From positions 124,001 through 188,000 of the forward strand of contig JBKBKB010000001.1 of the NCBI GenBank assembly GCA_046294735.1: DNA of 64,000 bases, read 5' to 3'. The position numbers were made by a program, and so were the translations under genes. This DNA comes from 34-65-8 sp046294735 (GTDB taxonomy: Bacteria > Pseudomonadota > Alphaproteobacteria > Sphingomonadales > Sphingomonadaceae). Below the pieces are notes generated by a model. That model ran no database searches and was not told where the DNA came from. It was given only the letters and a program-made list of their open reading frames with translations. Within the stretch, counting starts at the first letter, position 1. Each line of letters begins with the position of its first letter. Shown here piece after piece: positions 45,950 through 55,396 of the stretch.

Positions 45950-46643
45950 CGTCGAGAGTCCATTCACCGGGGGGATGGTTGCGGGCGCGGAACAGCATGG
46001 CGCGCCAGGCCGCCCCCCCCGGCGCGCGAGCATCCCACGGCGATGGAGCCGAAGGTGCGGCGTGCGCCTCCCACCGCATTCGAGCCGAAGACAGGTCCTG
46101 CGCCGCATCGATTCGCACCAGCCATAGCGGCACTCCATGCTTCTCCGCCGTCAGGGTCAGGCGGCGCGAAGCGGTAAAATCGAGTGCCCGGGGATTGCCT
46201 GCAATTTCCCCGATCACGCAGGCCAGGTCACGGCAGCGCAGCCCTTCTTCAAGCGCGAACAGCGCGTCCTCCGGCTTGTCCGCCGCGACATGGATCAGGC
46301 GGGCCTGCAACCAGCGCGGCAGGCCAGGCCGATAGGGCCGTCCGCCAAGGCGGATCGCAGCGCGGTCCTGCACCCACAACACGCAGCGGCGGTCCTCCGC
46401 CTCGTGCACTGCGGCGGATGGGGCCTGGCTCAGCCCATCGTGCGGCATTCTCGTCAACGCGTCCCGCAGCGTTTTTGTCAGCGCGTCCCGCGCAAGGGCC
46501 AGTGCCAGCCCCGCCCCGCTCGCCTCGCGTGAGGAAGCAAAAAGCTCTGCGTGGGATCCATTATCTGGCTCGCCCCGGGACAAGCCAGGACGCCAGCGCG
46601 CAGCGGCTACGCGCGGCATGAGGTAGGGAGCAGAAACAATCAT
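45828..46643 (-). CDS. imuA: ImuA, RecA-like mutasome accessory protein
   Basis: 271 residues from ATG 46643. The protein has a degenerate RecA-like core (VLWVQDRAAIRLGGRPYRPGLPRWLQARLIHV, ALFALEEGLRCRDLACVIGE, RRLTLTAEKHGVPLWLVR). ImuA works with ImuB and DnaE2 in damage-induced mutagenesis. ATG 46661 would put the LexA box inside the coding sequence; ATG 46619 is a further option. A Lys/Pro/Ala-rich tail of about 30 residues overlaps imuB. Confidence 0.82.
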   Translation of the reverse strand: MIVSAPYLMPRVAAARWRPGLSRGEPDNGSHAELFASSREASGAGLALALARDALTKTLRDALTRMPHDGLSQAPSAAVHEAEDRRCVLWVQDRAAIRLGGRPYRPGLPRWLQARLIHVAADKPEDALFALEEGLRCRDLACVIGEIAGNPRALDFTASRRLTLTAEKHGVPLWLVRIDAAQDLSSARMRWEAHAAPSAPSPWDARAPGGAAWRAMLFRARNHPPGEWTLDDDGQGLAVRAKPAPKPAAKWAAPYPLGLAFAAGARSLAAG

Positions 46644-46678
46644 GTTCCTATTATGTTCCATTCAGATGTGATTCGCAA
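46644..46678 (-). promoter_or_regulatory. LexA box with embedded promoter for imuA-imuB
   Basis: GTTC at 46644-46647 and 46655-46658, 7 bases apart. On the minus strand TTGCGA (46673-46678), 17 bases, CATAAT (46650-46655); six bases later comes ATG 46643. The layout is the same as at 44244-44276, down to the base. Confidence 0.87.
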
Positions 46679-46693
46679 CGCTGGACAAAGGAA

Positions 46694-46719
46694 AGGGGCT
46701 GCCCGCCAAGGCAGCCCCT
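46694..46719 (-). terminator. Terminator of the SNF transporter gene
   Basis: AGGGGCTGCC (46694-46703) and GGCAGCCCCT (46710-46719) form a perfect 10-bp stem with a 6-base loop, 24 bases after the transporter stop, followed on the minus strand by TTCCTTTG. It insulates imuA from read-through. Confidence 0.75.
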
Positions 46720-46743
46720 CCACAATCACTCCCAGGAAGCCGC

Positions 46744-48165
46744 TCAGGCAGTCAGCGAAGGAAAAATCCCCACGATCAGAATGGCCAGCAGCGCCAGCGG
46801 GCACAGCCAGCAAACCAGGAACCGCCAGAACACGTGCAGGCCGCCCGACAGGCCGTTTTCCGAATCCACCAACCGGCGGTTGGCAATCCAGCCGACGAAA
46901 ATGCAGGTCAGCAGCGCCGTTACCGGCATGAACAGTTTGGCGGTGACGGTATCGAGTGTGTCGAGCACACCCATCCCTTCGAACATGGGCAGGAAGCCGA
47001 GCGGGTGAAAGCCGGACAGCACCCCGGTCGAAAGCGCCGACAGCGCCCCGAGAACAGCAGCGCCTACGGTCACGGTCCCCACCGCTGCTGGCCGCGAAAG
47101 TCCGAACCGGTCAATCACCCAGGCCGAAGGCACTTCCATCAGCGCAACCGAGCTTGTCAGCGCGGCGAAACCCACCATGACGAAGAATGCCAGACCAATC
47201 AGCGAGCCGAAGGGAATTTCCTGGAAGGCGTGTGGCAGGGTCTGGAACATCAGCCCCAACCCGCCATTGGGAGTGAGCCCGGCAGCGAACACGATCGGGA
47301 AGATGCACAGACCGGCAATCAGAGCCACTGCCGTATCGGAGGCACCGATGATGGCCGATGTTCCCGCCAGATTAACCTCGCGCCCGACATAGGCGCCATA
47401 GGTCACCATGCCGGCCACCCCGAGCGAGAGCGAGAAGAACGCCTGGCCTACGGCGGCCAGCATGACCTCTCCGGTGAGCTTCTCTGGCTCGAACGTGAAC
47501 AGGTAGGCGATTGTCTCCTGCATCGCACCGCCGAACATCCCGTAGATGGTGATGCCGATCAGCAGCACGAAGAAGGTAGGCATGAGATAGACCGCAACCT
47601 TCTCAATTCCGCCGGAAATCCCGCGCACCACGAACGCCATCGTAATGCCCAGAAACAGCAGGTTGAGCGCCACCGTGGCCGGGCCGTTGGCGATCATGGC
47701 CGGGAACAGTCCCTCGACTTGCTCGAAGGCTACGCCCTCGAAGGCGGGTCCGGAAATACCGGCGCTGAACAGGTCCATCGTGAATGTGCCGATGTAGTAG
47801 AACACCCACCCGCCCAGCACGCAGTAGAAGCTGAGCACCAGAAACGCGGAGAACACCCCGAGCGAGGCAACCAGTTCCCAGTATTTGGAACCACCTGATT
47901 CCTGCGCCATCTTGCGATAGCTCTCCGGAGCAGCAGCCTGGCCATGGCGTCCGATCAGGGTCTCAGCCAGGAGCACTGGCAGGCCGATCAGCACGATGCA
48001 CAGGATATAGAACAGGACGAACGCCCCGCCCCCGTTGGCTCCGGCTTCGGCCGGGAAGCGAACAAGATTGCCCAGCCCCACCGCAGAGCCGATTGCCGCC
48101 AGCAGGAAAGCCGTGCGCGAAGTCCATCCGTCGCGCGATGCGCCACCGGCCGATGCTGCTACCAT
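46744..48165 (-). CDS. Sodium-dependent transporter of the SNF family
   Basis: 473 residues from ATG 48165, with about 11-12 membrane segments. WTSRTAFLLAAIGSAVGLGNLVRFP at the N-terminus is the SNF/LeuT signature around the sodium sites, and YCVLGGWVFYYI follows. Imports amino acids or related amines with sodium; substrate unknown. GGAGG lies 12 bases before the ATG. An upstream in-frame start at 48243 would add residues outside the family. Confidence 0.9.
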   Translation of the reverse strand: MVAASAGGASRDGWTSRTAFLLAAIGSAVGLGNLVRFPAEAGANGGGAFVLFYILCIVLIGLPVLLAETLIGRHGQAAAPESYRKMAQESGGSKYWELVASLGVFSAFLVLSFYCVLGGWVFYYIGTFTMDLFSAGISGPAFEGVAFEQVEGLFPAMIANGPATVALNLLFLGITMAFVVRGISGGIEKVAVYLMPTFFVLLIGITIYGMFGGAMQETIAYLFTFEPEKLTGEVMLAAVGQAFFSLSLGVAGMVTYGAYVGREVNLAGTSAIIGASDTAVALIAGLCIFPIVFAAGLTPNGGLGLMFQTLPHAFQEIPFGSLIGLAFFVMVGFAALTSSVALMEVPSAWVIDRFGLSRPAAVGTVTVGAAVLGALSALSTGVLSGFHPLGFLPMFEGMGVLDTLDTVTAKLFMPVTALLTCIFVGWIANRRLVDSENGLSGGLHVFWRFLVCWLCPLALLAILIVGIFPSLTA

Positions 48166-48289
48166 AAGTAAGATGATCCTCCCGATCGAGGGGGCGCTGC
48201 CCCTTAGTTTCGCCATAGTGCAACGGAATTGCGACCACGCCAAGAGGGCATGCTTTGCCTTTCCTGCGCCGCAGCGCTAACCCTGCGCC

Positions 48290-49159
48290 ATGTCCACGAC
48301 CTTCCAGCTCGACACCGCGACCAGCCGCGCCAATCCCACCCCTGCACCGATGAAGCGCCTGACGGTGCCGAAAATCCGCGCTCACAAGACAGGCGGCACC
48401 ACGGCCGACCCGTTGGTCATGCTGACCGCCTACACCGCCCGGCAGGCGCAACTGCTCGATGCTCATTGCGACCTCCTGCTGGTGGGGGATTCGCTCGGTC
48501 AGGTGATCTACGGCCTGCCTTCGACCGTGCCAGTGACGCTGGAGATGATGGCCAACCATGGCGCAGCAGTGGTCCGGGGCAGCTATCACGCGGTGGTGGT
48601 GGTTGACATGCCGTTCGGCAGTTACGAAGCCTCGAAAGAGAAAGCCTTCGAAAGCGCATCATGGTTGCTCAAGCAGACCGGCGCGGCGGCAGTAAAGCTG
48701 GAAGGTGGCGCCGCGATGGCCGAAACCGTCTTGTTCCTTAACCAGCGCGGCATCCCGGTGATGGGCCATGTCGGGCTGACCCCGCAGGCGGTCAACGTGC
48801 TGGGTGGCTACATGGCCCGCGGGCGCAGCGATGCCGAGGCGGACAAGATCGTCAGCGATGCCAAGTCGCTCGACGAAGCAGGAGCCTTCGCCATCGTGGT
48901 AGAGGGGGTGGTCGAACCCATTGCTATTGCCGCTACCGAAGCCGTGTCCTGCCCGACCATCGGCATCGGTGCCTCGGCCCGCTGCGACGGGCAAGTGCTG
49001 GTCACCGATGACATGCTGGGCATGTTCGACCGTGTGCCGCGGTTCGTAAAGCAATACGAAGATATTGCCGGCGTGATCGGGCGAACAGTCGAGCGCTACG
49101 CCGCCGAGGTTCGCAGCCGCGCATTCCCGGGACCGGAACAGACCTACCAGCCCAAGTAG
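48290..49159 (+). CDS. panB: 3-methyl-2-oxobutanoate hydroxymethyltransferase
   Basis: 289 residues. MLTAYTARQAQLLDAHCDLLLVGDSLGQVIYG, VVDMPFGSY, AVKLEGGAAMAETV and VMGHVGLTPQAV are PanB motifs. Makes ketopantoate from ketoisovalerate, an ilv-pathway intermediate, for pantothenate and CoA. panC is not in the window. Convergent with the transporter gene after 4 bases. Confidence 0.96.
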   Translation: MSTTFQLDTATSRANPTPAPMKRLTVPKIRAHKTGGTTADPLVMLTAYTARQAQLLDAHCDLLLVGDSLGQVIYGLPSTVPVTLEMMANHGAAVVRGSYHAVVVVDMPFGSYEASKEKAFESASWLLKQTGAAAVKLEGGAAMAETVLFLNQRGIPVMGHVGLTPQAVNVLGGYMARGRSDAEADKIVSDAKSLDEAGAFAIVVEGVVEPIAIAATEAVSCPTIGIGASARCDGQVLVTDDMLGMFDRVPRFVKQYEDIAGVIGRTVERYAAEVRSRAFPGPEQTYQPK

Positions 49160-49163
49160 GGGC

Positions 49164-50120
49164 TCAACCTCGCGCCAGCCTGCTCGCCAGCGGTGCAGCG
49201 ACCACCAGCTGAAACAGGTGGTAAAGCAGCAGCGGCAGCAGGACGAGCCCAGCAATCTCCACCGGGAAGATCAGCGCACCCAGTGGTACGCCGATCGCGG
49301 CGCTTTTCTGCCCGCCCGCAAACAGGAACGCGATCCGGTCTGCCCGGGGCAGGCGCAGCGCGCCAGAGGCGAGCCACGCCCCGCCATGGCCCACCAGCAG
49401 CATCGCGGCCATTCCCGCCAAGACCAGCAGCCAGGTCATCGGCCCGATCCTGTCCCAGATGTCCTGCTCCACTGCGCCGGAGAAGGCGACATAGACCGCC
49501 AGCGCGATAACCAGCCGGTCCACCCAGACGATTTGCTGCTTATGGCTCGTGATCCACTCCCGGAACCAGCCTTGCACCGCTTGCCCGATCAGGAACGGCA
49601 AGATCAGGATCAGGCCAATCCGCATGATCACCGCATTGCCCAGCTCGGCCTGGGTGCTCCCCGCGATCAGGGCAAACAGCGGCGCGGTGATGAACACCCC
49701 GGCAATATTTACCAGCGCCGCAGCGATAACCGACAGGGCAGCGTTGCCGCCCGCCAGCATGGTGTAGGAGGTGGCTGACTGCACAGTTGACGGCAGAGTA
49801 CCGAGAAACAGGAAGCCAAGCGCCACCAGTGGCGGCAGCAGACCTGCGAGCGAAGCCGAGACGGCCCATCCGATCAGGGCCATTGCGCCGAAAATCCACA
49901 GCATCAGCGGCACCAGGAACCGCAGATTGGCCGCGCCGCGAACAATTTCGGCCCGGTCGATCCGCAAGCCGTTAAGCAGGAACAGGATAAAGATGGCAAT
50001 GTTGGAGGCGTTCTGGGCGTGAACCCGCGCCTCACCGGTGGCCGGCAGCAGGAATGCCAGCAAAATCGCCAGTGCGAGAACCCGCACCATCAGGTCTATA
50101 TTGCCGAACAATCTGCCCAT
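49164..50120 (-). CDS. SBF-like (bile acid:sodium symporter family) transporter
   Basis: 318 residues and about nine or ten membrane segments, beginning MGRLFGNIDLMVRVLALAILLAFLLPATGE. GTLPSTVQSATSYTMLAGGNAALSVIAA and AGGQKSAAIGVPLGALIFP are motifs of the SBF-like branch (yeast YMR034C/ human SLC10A7-like). Substrate unknown. Confidence 0.85.
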   Translation of the reverse strand: MGRLFGNIDLMVRVLALAILLAFLLPATGEARVHAQNASNIAIFILFLLNGLRIDRAEIVRGAANLRFLVPLMLWIFGAMALIGWAVSASLAGLLPPLVALGFLFLGTLPSTVQSATSYTMLAGGNAALSVIAAALVNIAGVFITAPLFALIAGSTQAELGNAVIMRIGLILILPFLIGQAVQGWFREWITSHKQQIVWVDRLVIALAVYVAFSGAVEQDIWDRIGPMTWLLVLAGMAAMLLVGHGGAWLASGALRLPRADRIAFLFAGGQKSAAIGVPLGALIFPVEIAGLVLLPLLLYHLFQLVVAAPLASRLARG

Positions 50121-50173
50121 TACATTGCCGCGCTGCCCGCTGCGGGCACAAATGTCGAGCGCCGGATGCCCGG

Positions 50174-51949
50174 TTATCCGCCCATCCGCGCCAGCTTGCG
50201 CTGCAAGGCATCGGCTTCAGCCTGCTGTCCCTGTTCCGCCAGCACCCCGGCCAAGAGGGCCGTTCCCGGTCGCGACATCGGCTGAAGCGCATAGGCGAAG
50301 ACCGCCGCGTCGAACGACAGTTCGCTGTCCCCCAGACGAGCAGCGACCAGTGCTCTTTGCCGCCAGAGATAGGGATCATGCCACGCGCCATGGCGGGTCG
50401 CATGGTCAAGCAGCAAGGCCGCTCGAGGCCAGTTGGCACGCTCGATCGCCATATCTGCGAGCTCCGCTGCCGCTTCCGCATTGCCGGGATGGGCAACAAG
50501 ATGCTGTGCAATTACCTGTTCGGCAAGATCGCTGCGCCCGCTTGCCCGGTGAGCGGCGACGATCCGCCGAACCAATGGCCAGGTCTGCCGAATTTCGGCC
50601 GCCTTCCGGTAAAGCGACAGCGCTGCCCCCGGATCCCGGTTGGCGAGCCGTGCGTCACCCGCCAGCGCCATCGCATCGGCGGATCCGGGAAAGAGGCGGC
50701 GGAACCGCTCAGCCTCGGCCAACGCTATTCCTGGCTGGCCAGCCACAATCCGGCCTCGCACCAGTGACTGCACGGCACTGCCGCCTTGTGCGCGGCGCAG
50801 TTCTGCGCTCGGCAGCGGGGTGCTTCCTTGAACCGCGATCAGGCTTGAGGACCGGTCAAGCGCGGCGAGATCAAGAAACGGCGCGGCATCGCTGCGCCGG
50901 TCAAGCACCTCGTAGCTGCGCCCCAAGGCCATCCGCAGGTAGGGCGACGCGCTGGTCAGACGGCCGATATCGCCAAACCGGTAGACAAGTTCTCGGTCAT
51001 TGAGACCCAGCGCCGCCGCCTGCACCAGCAACTCGCGCACCCGCACATTGTCGGGCTGCATCATGGCAAGGCGGTCAAGCACTTGCACAGCGCTCTGATA
51101 ATTGCCGTTTTCCAGATCAATTACGCCCGAAAGCAGCATGCCGGCCGGGCTTTGGGCAATTCCCGGCCCTGCCCGTGCCAACAGCGTCCGGGCGAGCATG
51201 AAATTGCCACCCCGCGCGGCCAGCACGGCCTGAAGGTAGAACAGGCGCGGATTGCGGTCGTCGATCTCGGCCATTCGCCGGATGACCGCCAGCATGTCCC
51301 GCGCCCGCCCCAGGTCGCCCAGAGTTGCCGCATAATCTCCCAGCAGGTCAAGGTTGTCCGGGGCATGTTCCAGGCCGGCCTCGAACCACGGAACCGCTGC
51401 CGCAAGGCCTTCGCTGTCACGCACCAGTTGGGCGCGCAGCAGCAGTGCATCCGGATTTTCCGGCCCCAACTCGACGGCCCGCCTGCTCGCCTCGATCGCC
51501 TGGGCCTGTTCTCCACCACGATAACGCAGGCGGCCGATATCGACCCAAAGGCTGGAGCTGTCGGGGATGCTGGCAAAGGCACGGTCGAACGCCTGCCCGG
51601 CTGCTGGCAGGTTGCCATCCCGCATCTCCAGTCGGCCAAGCATATGGTAGCCATGGCCAGCAGTTGCATCCGAGAAATTGCCCTCGCCAAGCCAGCGGCG
51701 GGACTCGTGCAGTTCGCCTTGCAGCAGTTCCGCCTCCCCGAGAAAGGCCGCAATGTCCTCTACCGGCGTGCCGCTTGCCAGCATGTCGCGCAGGGCAATT
51801 TCGGCCCCCAGACCATCGCCCGCAGCCAGAGCGGTCTGTGCCTGCTCCAACGGCGCTCGCTCGACTCCCGCTTCACTGCAGGCAACACCGGCCAGCAGGC
51901 CGAGGCCGGCCAGCAACGGCCGCCAGAACCGCTCAGGCCTGCAGGTCAT
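50174..51949 (-). CDS. prsT: TPR protein of the XrtA/PEP-CTERM exopolysaccharide system
   Basis: 591 residues. N-terminal secretion signal with a weak lipobox (LLAGVACSEAG), then TPR-like repeats along the whole length, for example ALLLRAQLVRDSEGLAAAVPWFEAGLEHAPDN and AMALAGDARLANRDPGAALSLYRKAAEI. The position after prsK-prsR identifies it as the PrsT component that sits in the periplasm or outer membrane during polymer export. Overlaps prsR by 17 bases. Confidence 0.8.
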   Translation of the reverse strand: MTCRPERFWRPLLAGLGLLAGVACSEAGVERAPLEQAQTALAAGDGLGAEIALRDMLASGTPVEDIAAFLGEAELLQGELHESRRWLGEGNFSDATAGHGYHMLGRLEMRDGNLPAAGQAFDRAFASIPDSSSLWVDIGRLRYRGGEQAQAIEASRRAVELGPENPDALLLRAQLVRDSEGLAAAVPWFEAGLEHAPDNLDLLGDYAATLGDLGRARDMLAVIRRMAEIDDRNPRLFYLQAVLAARGGNFMLARTLLARAGPGIAQSPAGMLLSGVIDLENGNYQSAVQVLDRLAMMQPDNVRVRELLVQAAALGLNDRELVYRFGDIGRLTSASPYLRMALGRSYEVLDRRSDAAPFLDLAALDRSSSLIAVQGSTPLPSAELRRAQGGSAVQSLVRGRIVAGQPGIALAEAERFRRLFPGSADAMALAGDARLANRDPGAALSLYRKAAEIRQTWPLVRRIVAAHRASGRSDLAEQVIAQHLVAHPGNAEAAAELADMAIERANWPRAALLLDHATRHGAWHDPYLWRQRALVAARLGDSELSFDAAVFAYALQPMSRPGTALLAGVLAEQGQQAEADALQRKLARMGG

Positions 51950-53297
51950 ACTGCTTCAGCAAATCGTATAGGGTCGGTCGGCTAACCCCGAGCAATCGCG
52001 CGGCACCGGAGATGTTACCTTCCGACCGGGCAAGCGCGTGGCGGATGACCTTGCGATCGGCCTGTTCTCGCGCACTCTTGAGGTTGAGCAGCAGGGTTTC
52101 CTCCTCGCCGCTCTGATCTAGGTCGAGGTCCTCCGCAGTCACCATCCGGCCATCGGCCATGATAACCGCGCGTTTGACGCGGTTTTCCAGCTCGCGAACA
52201 TTGCCCGGCCACGGCCAGGCATCGATCGCTGCCAGCGCATCGGGAGCGAACCCCTTGACCTGCGGATTGATTTCGCCGGAGAATTTCTTGAGGAATGCCT
52301 TGGCCAGCAGCACAGCATCGCCCGGTCGTTCGGCAAGAGCGGGGATCTTCACGACGATCTCTGCCAGCCGGTAGAACAGGTCCTCGCGGAACTGGCCGCG
52401 CCCGATCATGCCTTCCAGGTCCTGGTGGGTGGCGCAGACGATCCGGGTATCGACAGCAATCGCCTTGCGCCCGCCGATCCGTTCGATGGTCCGCTCCTGC
52501 AGGAAGCGCAGCAGCTTGACCTGCAGCGGCAATGGGATGTCCCCTACCTCGTCGAGGAACAGCGTGCCGCCACTGGCGAGCTCGATCTTGCCCTCGGTGG
52601 TCTTGATCGCTCCTGTAAATGCACCCTTCTCGTGTCCGAACAGTTCGCTTTCCAGCAGATTTTCCGGAATAGCCGCACAGTTGATAGCGACGAACGCTCC
52701 GTTGTGCCGCTCGCTAGCCTCGTGCAGTCCGCGCGCGAGTAATTCCTTGCCGGTTCCACTGGCACCCAGCAGCATGACCGAGGCGCTGGTGGTAGCCACC
52801 CGCTCGATCATCCGGGTTACCTTCAGCATTTCCGGGGCGGCAGTAATCAGGCCCCCCATGGCCCGGCTGCCTTCGGTCGCCCGATCCGCCAGCCGCCGGT
52901 TTTCCCGCTCGATCCGGTGCAGGTTCAGGGCGCGGCGGACAATCAGACCCAGCGCCTCGATGTCGATTGGCTTCTGGTAAAAGTCGTATGCGCCGAGCTC
53001 GATGGCCATGAGTGCGCTCTCGCGGGCACCATGGCCCGAGGCGACCACGACCTTGGTATCGGGTTTGAGTGCCAAAATCTCGTTGAGCACCGCAAAGCCC
53101 TCGCTGGTGCCATCCGGATCGGGCGGCAGACCCAGATCCAGCGTAACCACGTCCGGCGATTCTGCGCGCAAGGCCGTTATGGCGCTGGCGCGATCACCCG
53201 CAATGACAACCTCGAAGTCTTCGTAGGCCCATTTGAGCTGGGCCTGCAGCCCGGCATCATCTTCGATGATCAGCAACTTGGGGCGTTGTTCGGCCAT
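51933..53297 (-). CDS. prsR: PEP-CTERM-system sigma-54-dependent response regulator
   Basis: 454 residues. Receiver domain (LLIIEDDAGLQAQLKWAYEDF, acceptor in VVTLDLGLPPDPDGTSEGF), AAA+ domain with Walker A LGASGTGKE and the sigma-54 loop ELFGHEKGAFTGA, and a C-terminal Fis-type helix-turn-helix (GNISGAARLLGVSRPTLYDLLKQY). The QLKWAYEDFEV motif and the DPDGTSEG insertion are typical of PrsR. ATG 53297 shares a base with the prsK stop and has GGAGG upstream. Confidence 0.93.
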   Translation of the reverse strand: MAEQRPKLLIIEDDAGLQAQLKWAYEDFEVVIAGDRASAITALRAESPDVVTLDLGLPPDPDGTSEGFAVLNEILALKPDTKVVVASGHGARESALMAIELGAYDFYQKPIDIEALGLIVRRALNLHRIERENRRLADRATEGSRAMGGLITAAPEMLKVTRMIERVATTSASVMLLGASGTGKELLARGLHEASERHNGAFVAINCAAIPENLLESELFGHEKGAFTGAIKTTEGKIELASGGTLFLDEVGDIPLPLQVKLLRFLQERTIERIGGRKAIAVDTRIVCATHQDLEGMIGRGQFREDLFYRLAEIVVKIPALAERPGDAVLLAKAFLKKFSGEINPQVKGFAPDALAAIDAWPWPGNVRELENRVKRAVIMADGRMVTAEDLDLDQSGEEETLLLNLKSAREQADRKVIRHALARSEGNISGAARLLGVSRPTLYDLLKQYDLQA

Positions 53298-55396
53298 CAC
53301 GCAGCCTCCGTTTCCATCGCCGCCAGTTCGTCGGCACGGGCCAGTGGCAGACGGATGGCAAACCGCGTGCCAAGCCCTTCGGCAGAGTCGACCTCAAGCG
53401 AGCCACCCATCGCCCGGACCAGTTCGCGCGCTTCAAACGCGCCAATGCCGAACCCGCCATTCTTCGACGAGACGAACGGCTTGAACAGGCCGTTACGGAT
53501 GAATTCTGCCGACATGCCGGTGCCCGAATCAACCACCTGTATGATCGCCTCGTGCCCATCGGTCGAAACTTCGACGAGCACCGGGGTCGCGCTGTCGCTT
53601 GCCTCGATGGCGTTCTGGACCAGATGCGCCAGCGCCTGCTCCAGTGCTTCGGCTGTGCCCTTGGCGCGGCAAGGCGCGTGGACCACGGCAGTAACGGGAT
53701 GAGTGGCGGCATGGCGCTGGGCCAGTCGCTCGACGAGCGTATCCAGGTCGATCAACCCCCGCGGATCGTTCGCGCCTGCGCCATAGCGACCGAGCCGGGC
53801 CAGCAAGGTGGTCAGCTTCTCCGAACTGTTCCGCAGGGTGACCAGCATGTCGGCCCGGAAGGCGGGGTTATCCGCGTGCTTCTCAGCGTTGCGCGCGAGC
53901 AGCCCGAGCTGGCTGGCAAGGTTCTTGATGTCATGCAGCACGAAGGCCATGCGCCGGTTGAATTCATCGAACCGCGCAGCGTCCATCAGTGCTTGCTGGG
54001 TTTGCTGCTCCGCGAGGTAACTGGCCAACTGCTGTCCTGCGACCTTGAGCAGGTCGAGATCTTCCCAATCGAGCCGGCGGCTGACAGCAGGCCGGGCCAG
54101 CACCACAACACCGGTCAGGCGATCGAAGTGGAGCAGCGGAACCAAAGCCCAGCAGCGCTGATCGCCTGTAAGCCACGCCCCGATCAGGCCGCCTTCGCCA
54201 TGCCGGTCAGTCCCGGCGCGCACCTCGTCCAGCTCGACGATGTAGTTGTGGCGGGCAATGACCTCGGCCAGAGCCCGCGGCAAGGCCTCGCCGGGGACCG
54301 TCTTGTCCGCCCATTGCCAGCGCGCGACATGACTGAACGCCCCGGTGTCGTCCGGCAGCAGAAGCATTCCGGCCGGACTCTCGGTAATATCAGCCAGCGC
54401 CTGGACCGCCCGTTCTGGCAAGGGTGTGTGGTCACCACGACCAACTGTCTGGTTGAAACGAAGCCATTCCGCCCGGTAGTCATAGCGATGCTGGAACAGG
54501 TTCTTGAGCACTGTTACCCGAACCCAGTCGCGCAGCCGACGCGACGGCAACCAGTAGATCGCCGCCATCGAACCGAAGAACACGAACCCGACCTGCGCCA
54601 GTCGCCCATAGTCGCCGCCGAGCACGTCCAGCCCCTGGGCAAAGACGATCATGAACAGCAGGTAGGCCCCGATCACCAGCAAAGAGAGGCTCTGGAAGGC
54701 CATTGCCCGTGAGGGACGCAGCCCTGCCCGGGCGCGGTTGGGATTGAGGCCGAGGGCAACCGCAAGAACCAAAAGGACCACGACCAGCCCGTAGAGCGCG
54801 CGCAATTGCGTTACCTGGCCCCCAAGATAGGCGACGGTGGCAAGGTTCAATTCATAGAGCCACAGCGCCGACAACCCCACTGCACTCCACCGAAGCAGCT
54901 GCCGCGCCGAACTGGATGCCCCGGCATAGAGGTTGTGCAACATGACCAGCGCGCCAATTGCGACCAGCATGTTGAACAGAGCCTGGGTCTCCAGCGTCAG
55001 CAAGGCAACCGCCGGTGTATCGACAAACTGCGCCCGCACCAGCAGGACTGCCGGTTGCAGGCCTTCGACAAAGGCTAGCGCCGCGATCACCGGACGGATC
55101 GGCTTCAAGCTCCGATGCCGACCATCGACCTCGAACAGGCGATAGAGCACGTGGAGCCAGGCTAGATCGCGCACGGTTTCGCCCAGTAGCGCCAGCGAAC
55201 TGCCGGGTCCTAGTGCAGCCACCACCACACACCAGACCGCAGTAAGCCCCAGCGCCACCAGCGTCGCATTGTAATCAGGCCGGGTTCGCTCGCCTTTTCG
55301 CATAAGCCACAAGGCCGTCGCCGCACAGGCGAGTGCGGCGAGCAGATGTGCGCCATAACTGGCCAATTGCCAGCCGCTGGCGGCCAGTCCGCTCAT
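53297..55396 (-). CDS. prsK: PEP-CTERM-system membrane histidine kinase
   Basis: 699 residues. About eight or nine membrane segments in the first 290 residues, then a GAF-like region, the H box FNRRMAFVLHDIKNLASQLGLLARNAEKHADNP and a HATPase domain (LVQNAIEASD, VVDSGTGMSAEFI, GGFGIGAFEARELV). PrsK signals to PrsR in XrtA-type strains. ATG 55396 overlaps the sugar transferase stop by 4 bases. Confidence 0.93.
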   Translation of the reverse strand: MSGLAASGWQLASYGAHLLAALACAATALWLMRKGERTRPDYNATLVALGLTAVWCVVVAALGPGSSLALLGETVRDLAWLHVLYRLFEVDGRHRSLKPIRPVIAALAFVEGLQPAVLLVRAQFVDTPAVALLTLETQALFNMLVAIGALVMLHNLYAGASSSARQLLRWSAVGLSALWLYELNLATVAYLGGQVTQLRALYGLVVVLLVLAVALGLNPNRARAGLRPSRAMAFQSLSLLVIGAYLLFMIVFAQGLDVLGGDYGRLAQVGFVFFGSMAAIYWLPSRRLRDWVRVTVLKNLFQHRYDYRAEWLRFNQTVGRGDHTPLPERAVQALADITESPAGMLLLPDDTGAFSHVARWQWADKTVPGEALPRALAEVIARHNYIVELDEVRAGTDRHGEGGLIGAWLTGDQRCWALVPLLHFDRLTGVVVLARPAVSRRLDWEDLDLLKVAGQQLASYLAEQQTQQALMDAARFDEFNRRMAFVLHDIKNLASQLGLLARNAEKHADNPAFRADMLVTLRNSSEKLTTLLARLGRYGAGANDPRGLIDLDTLVERLAQRHAATHPVTAVVHAPCRAKGTAEALEQALAHLVQNAIEASDSATPVLVEVSTDGHEAIIQVVDSGTGMSAEFIRNGLFKPFVSSKNGGFGIGAFEARELVRAMGGSLEVDSAEGLGTRFAIRLPLARADELAAMETEAA

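Noticed and set aside
44282..46177. Long plus-strand frame opposite imuB
   Set aside because: Covers imuB and the LexA promoter; composition is Gln/Arg/Pro-rich and unlike a protein.
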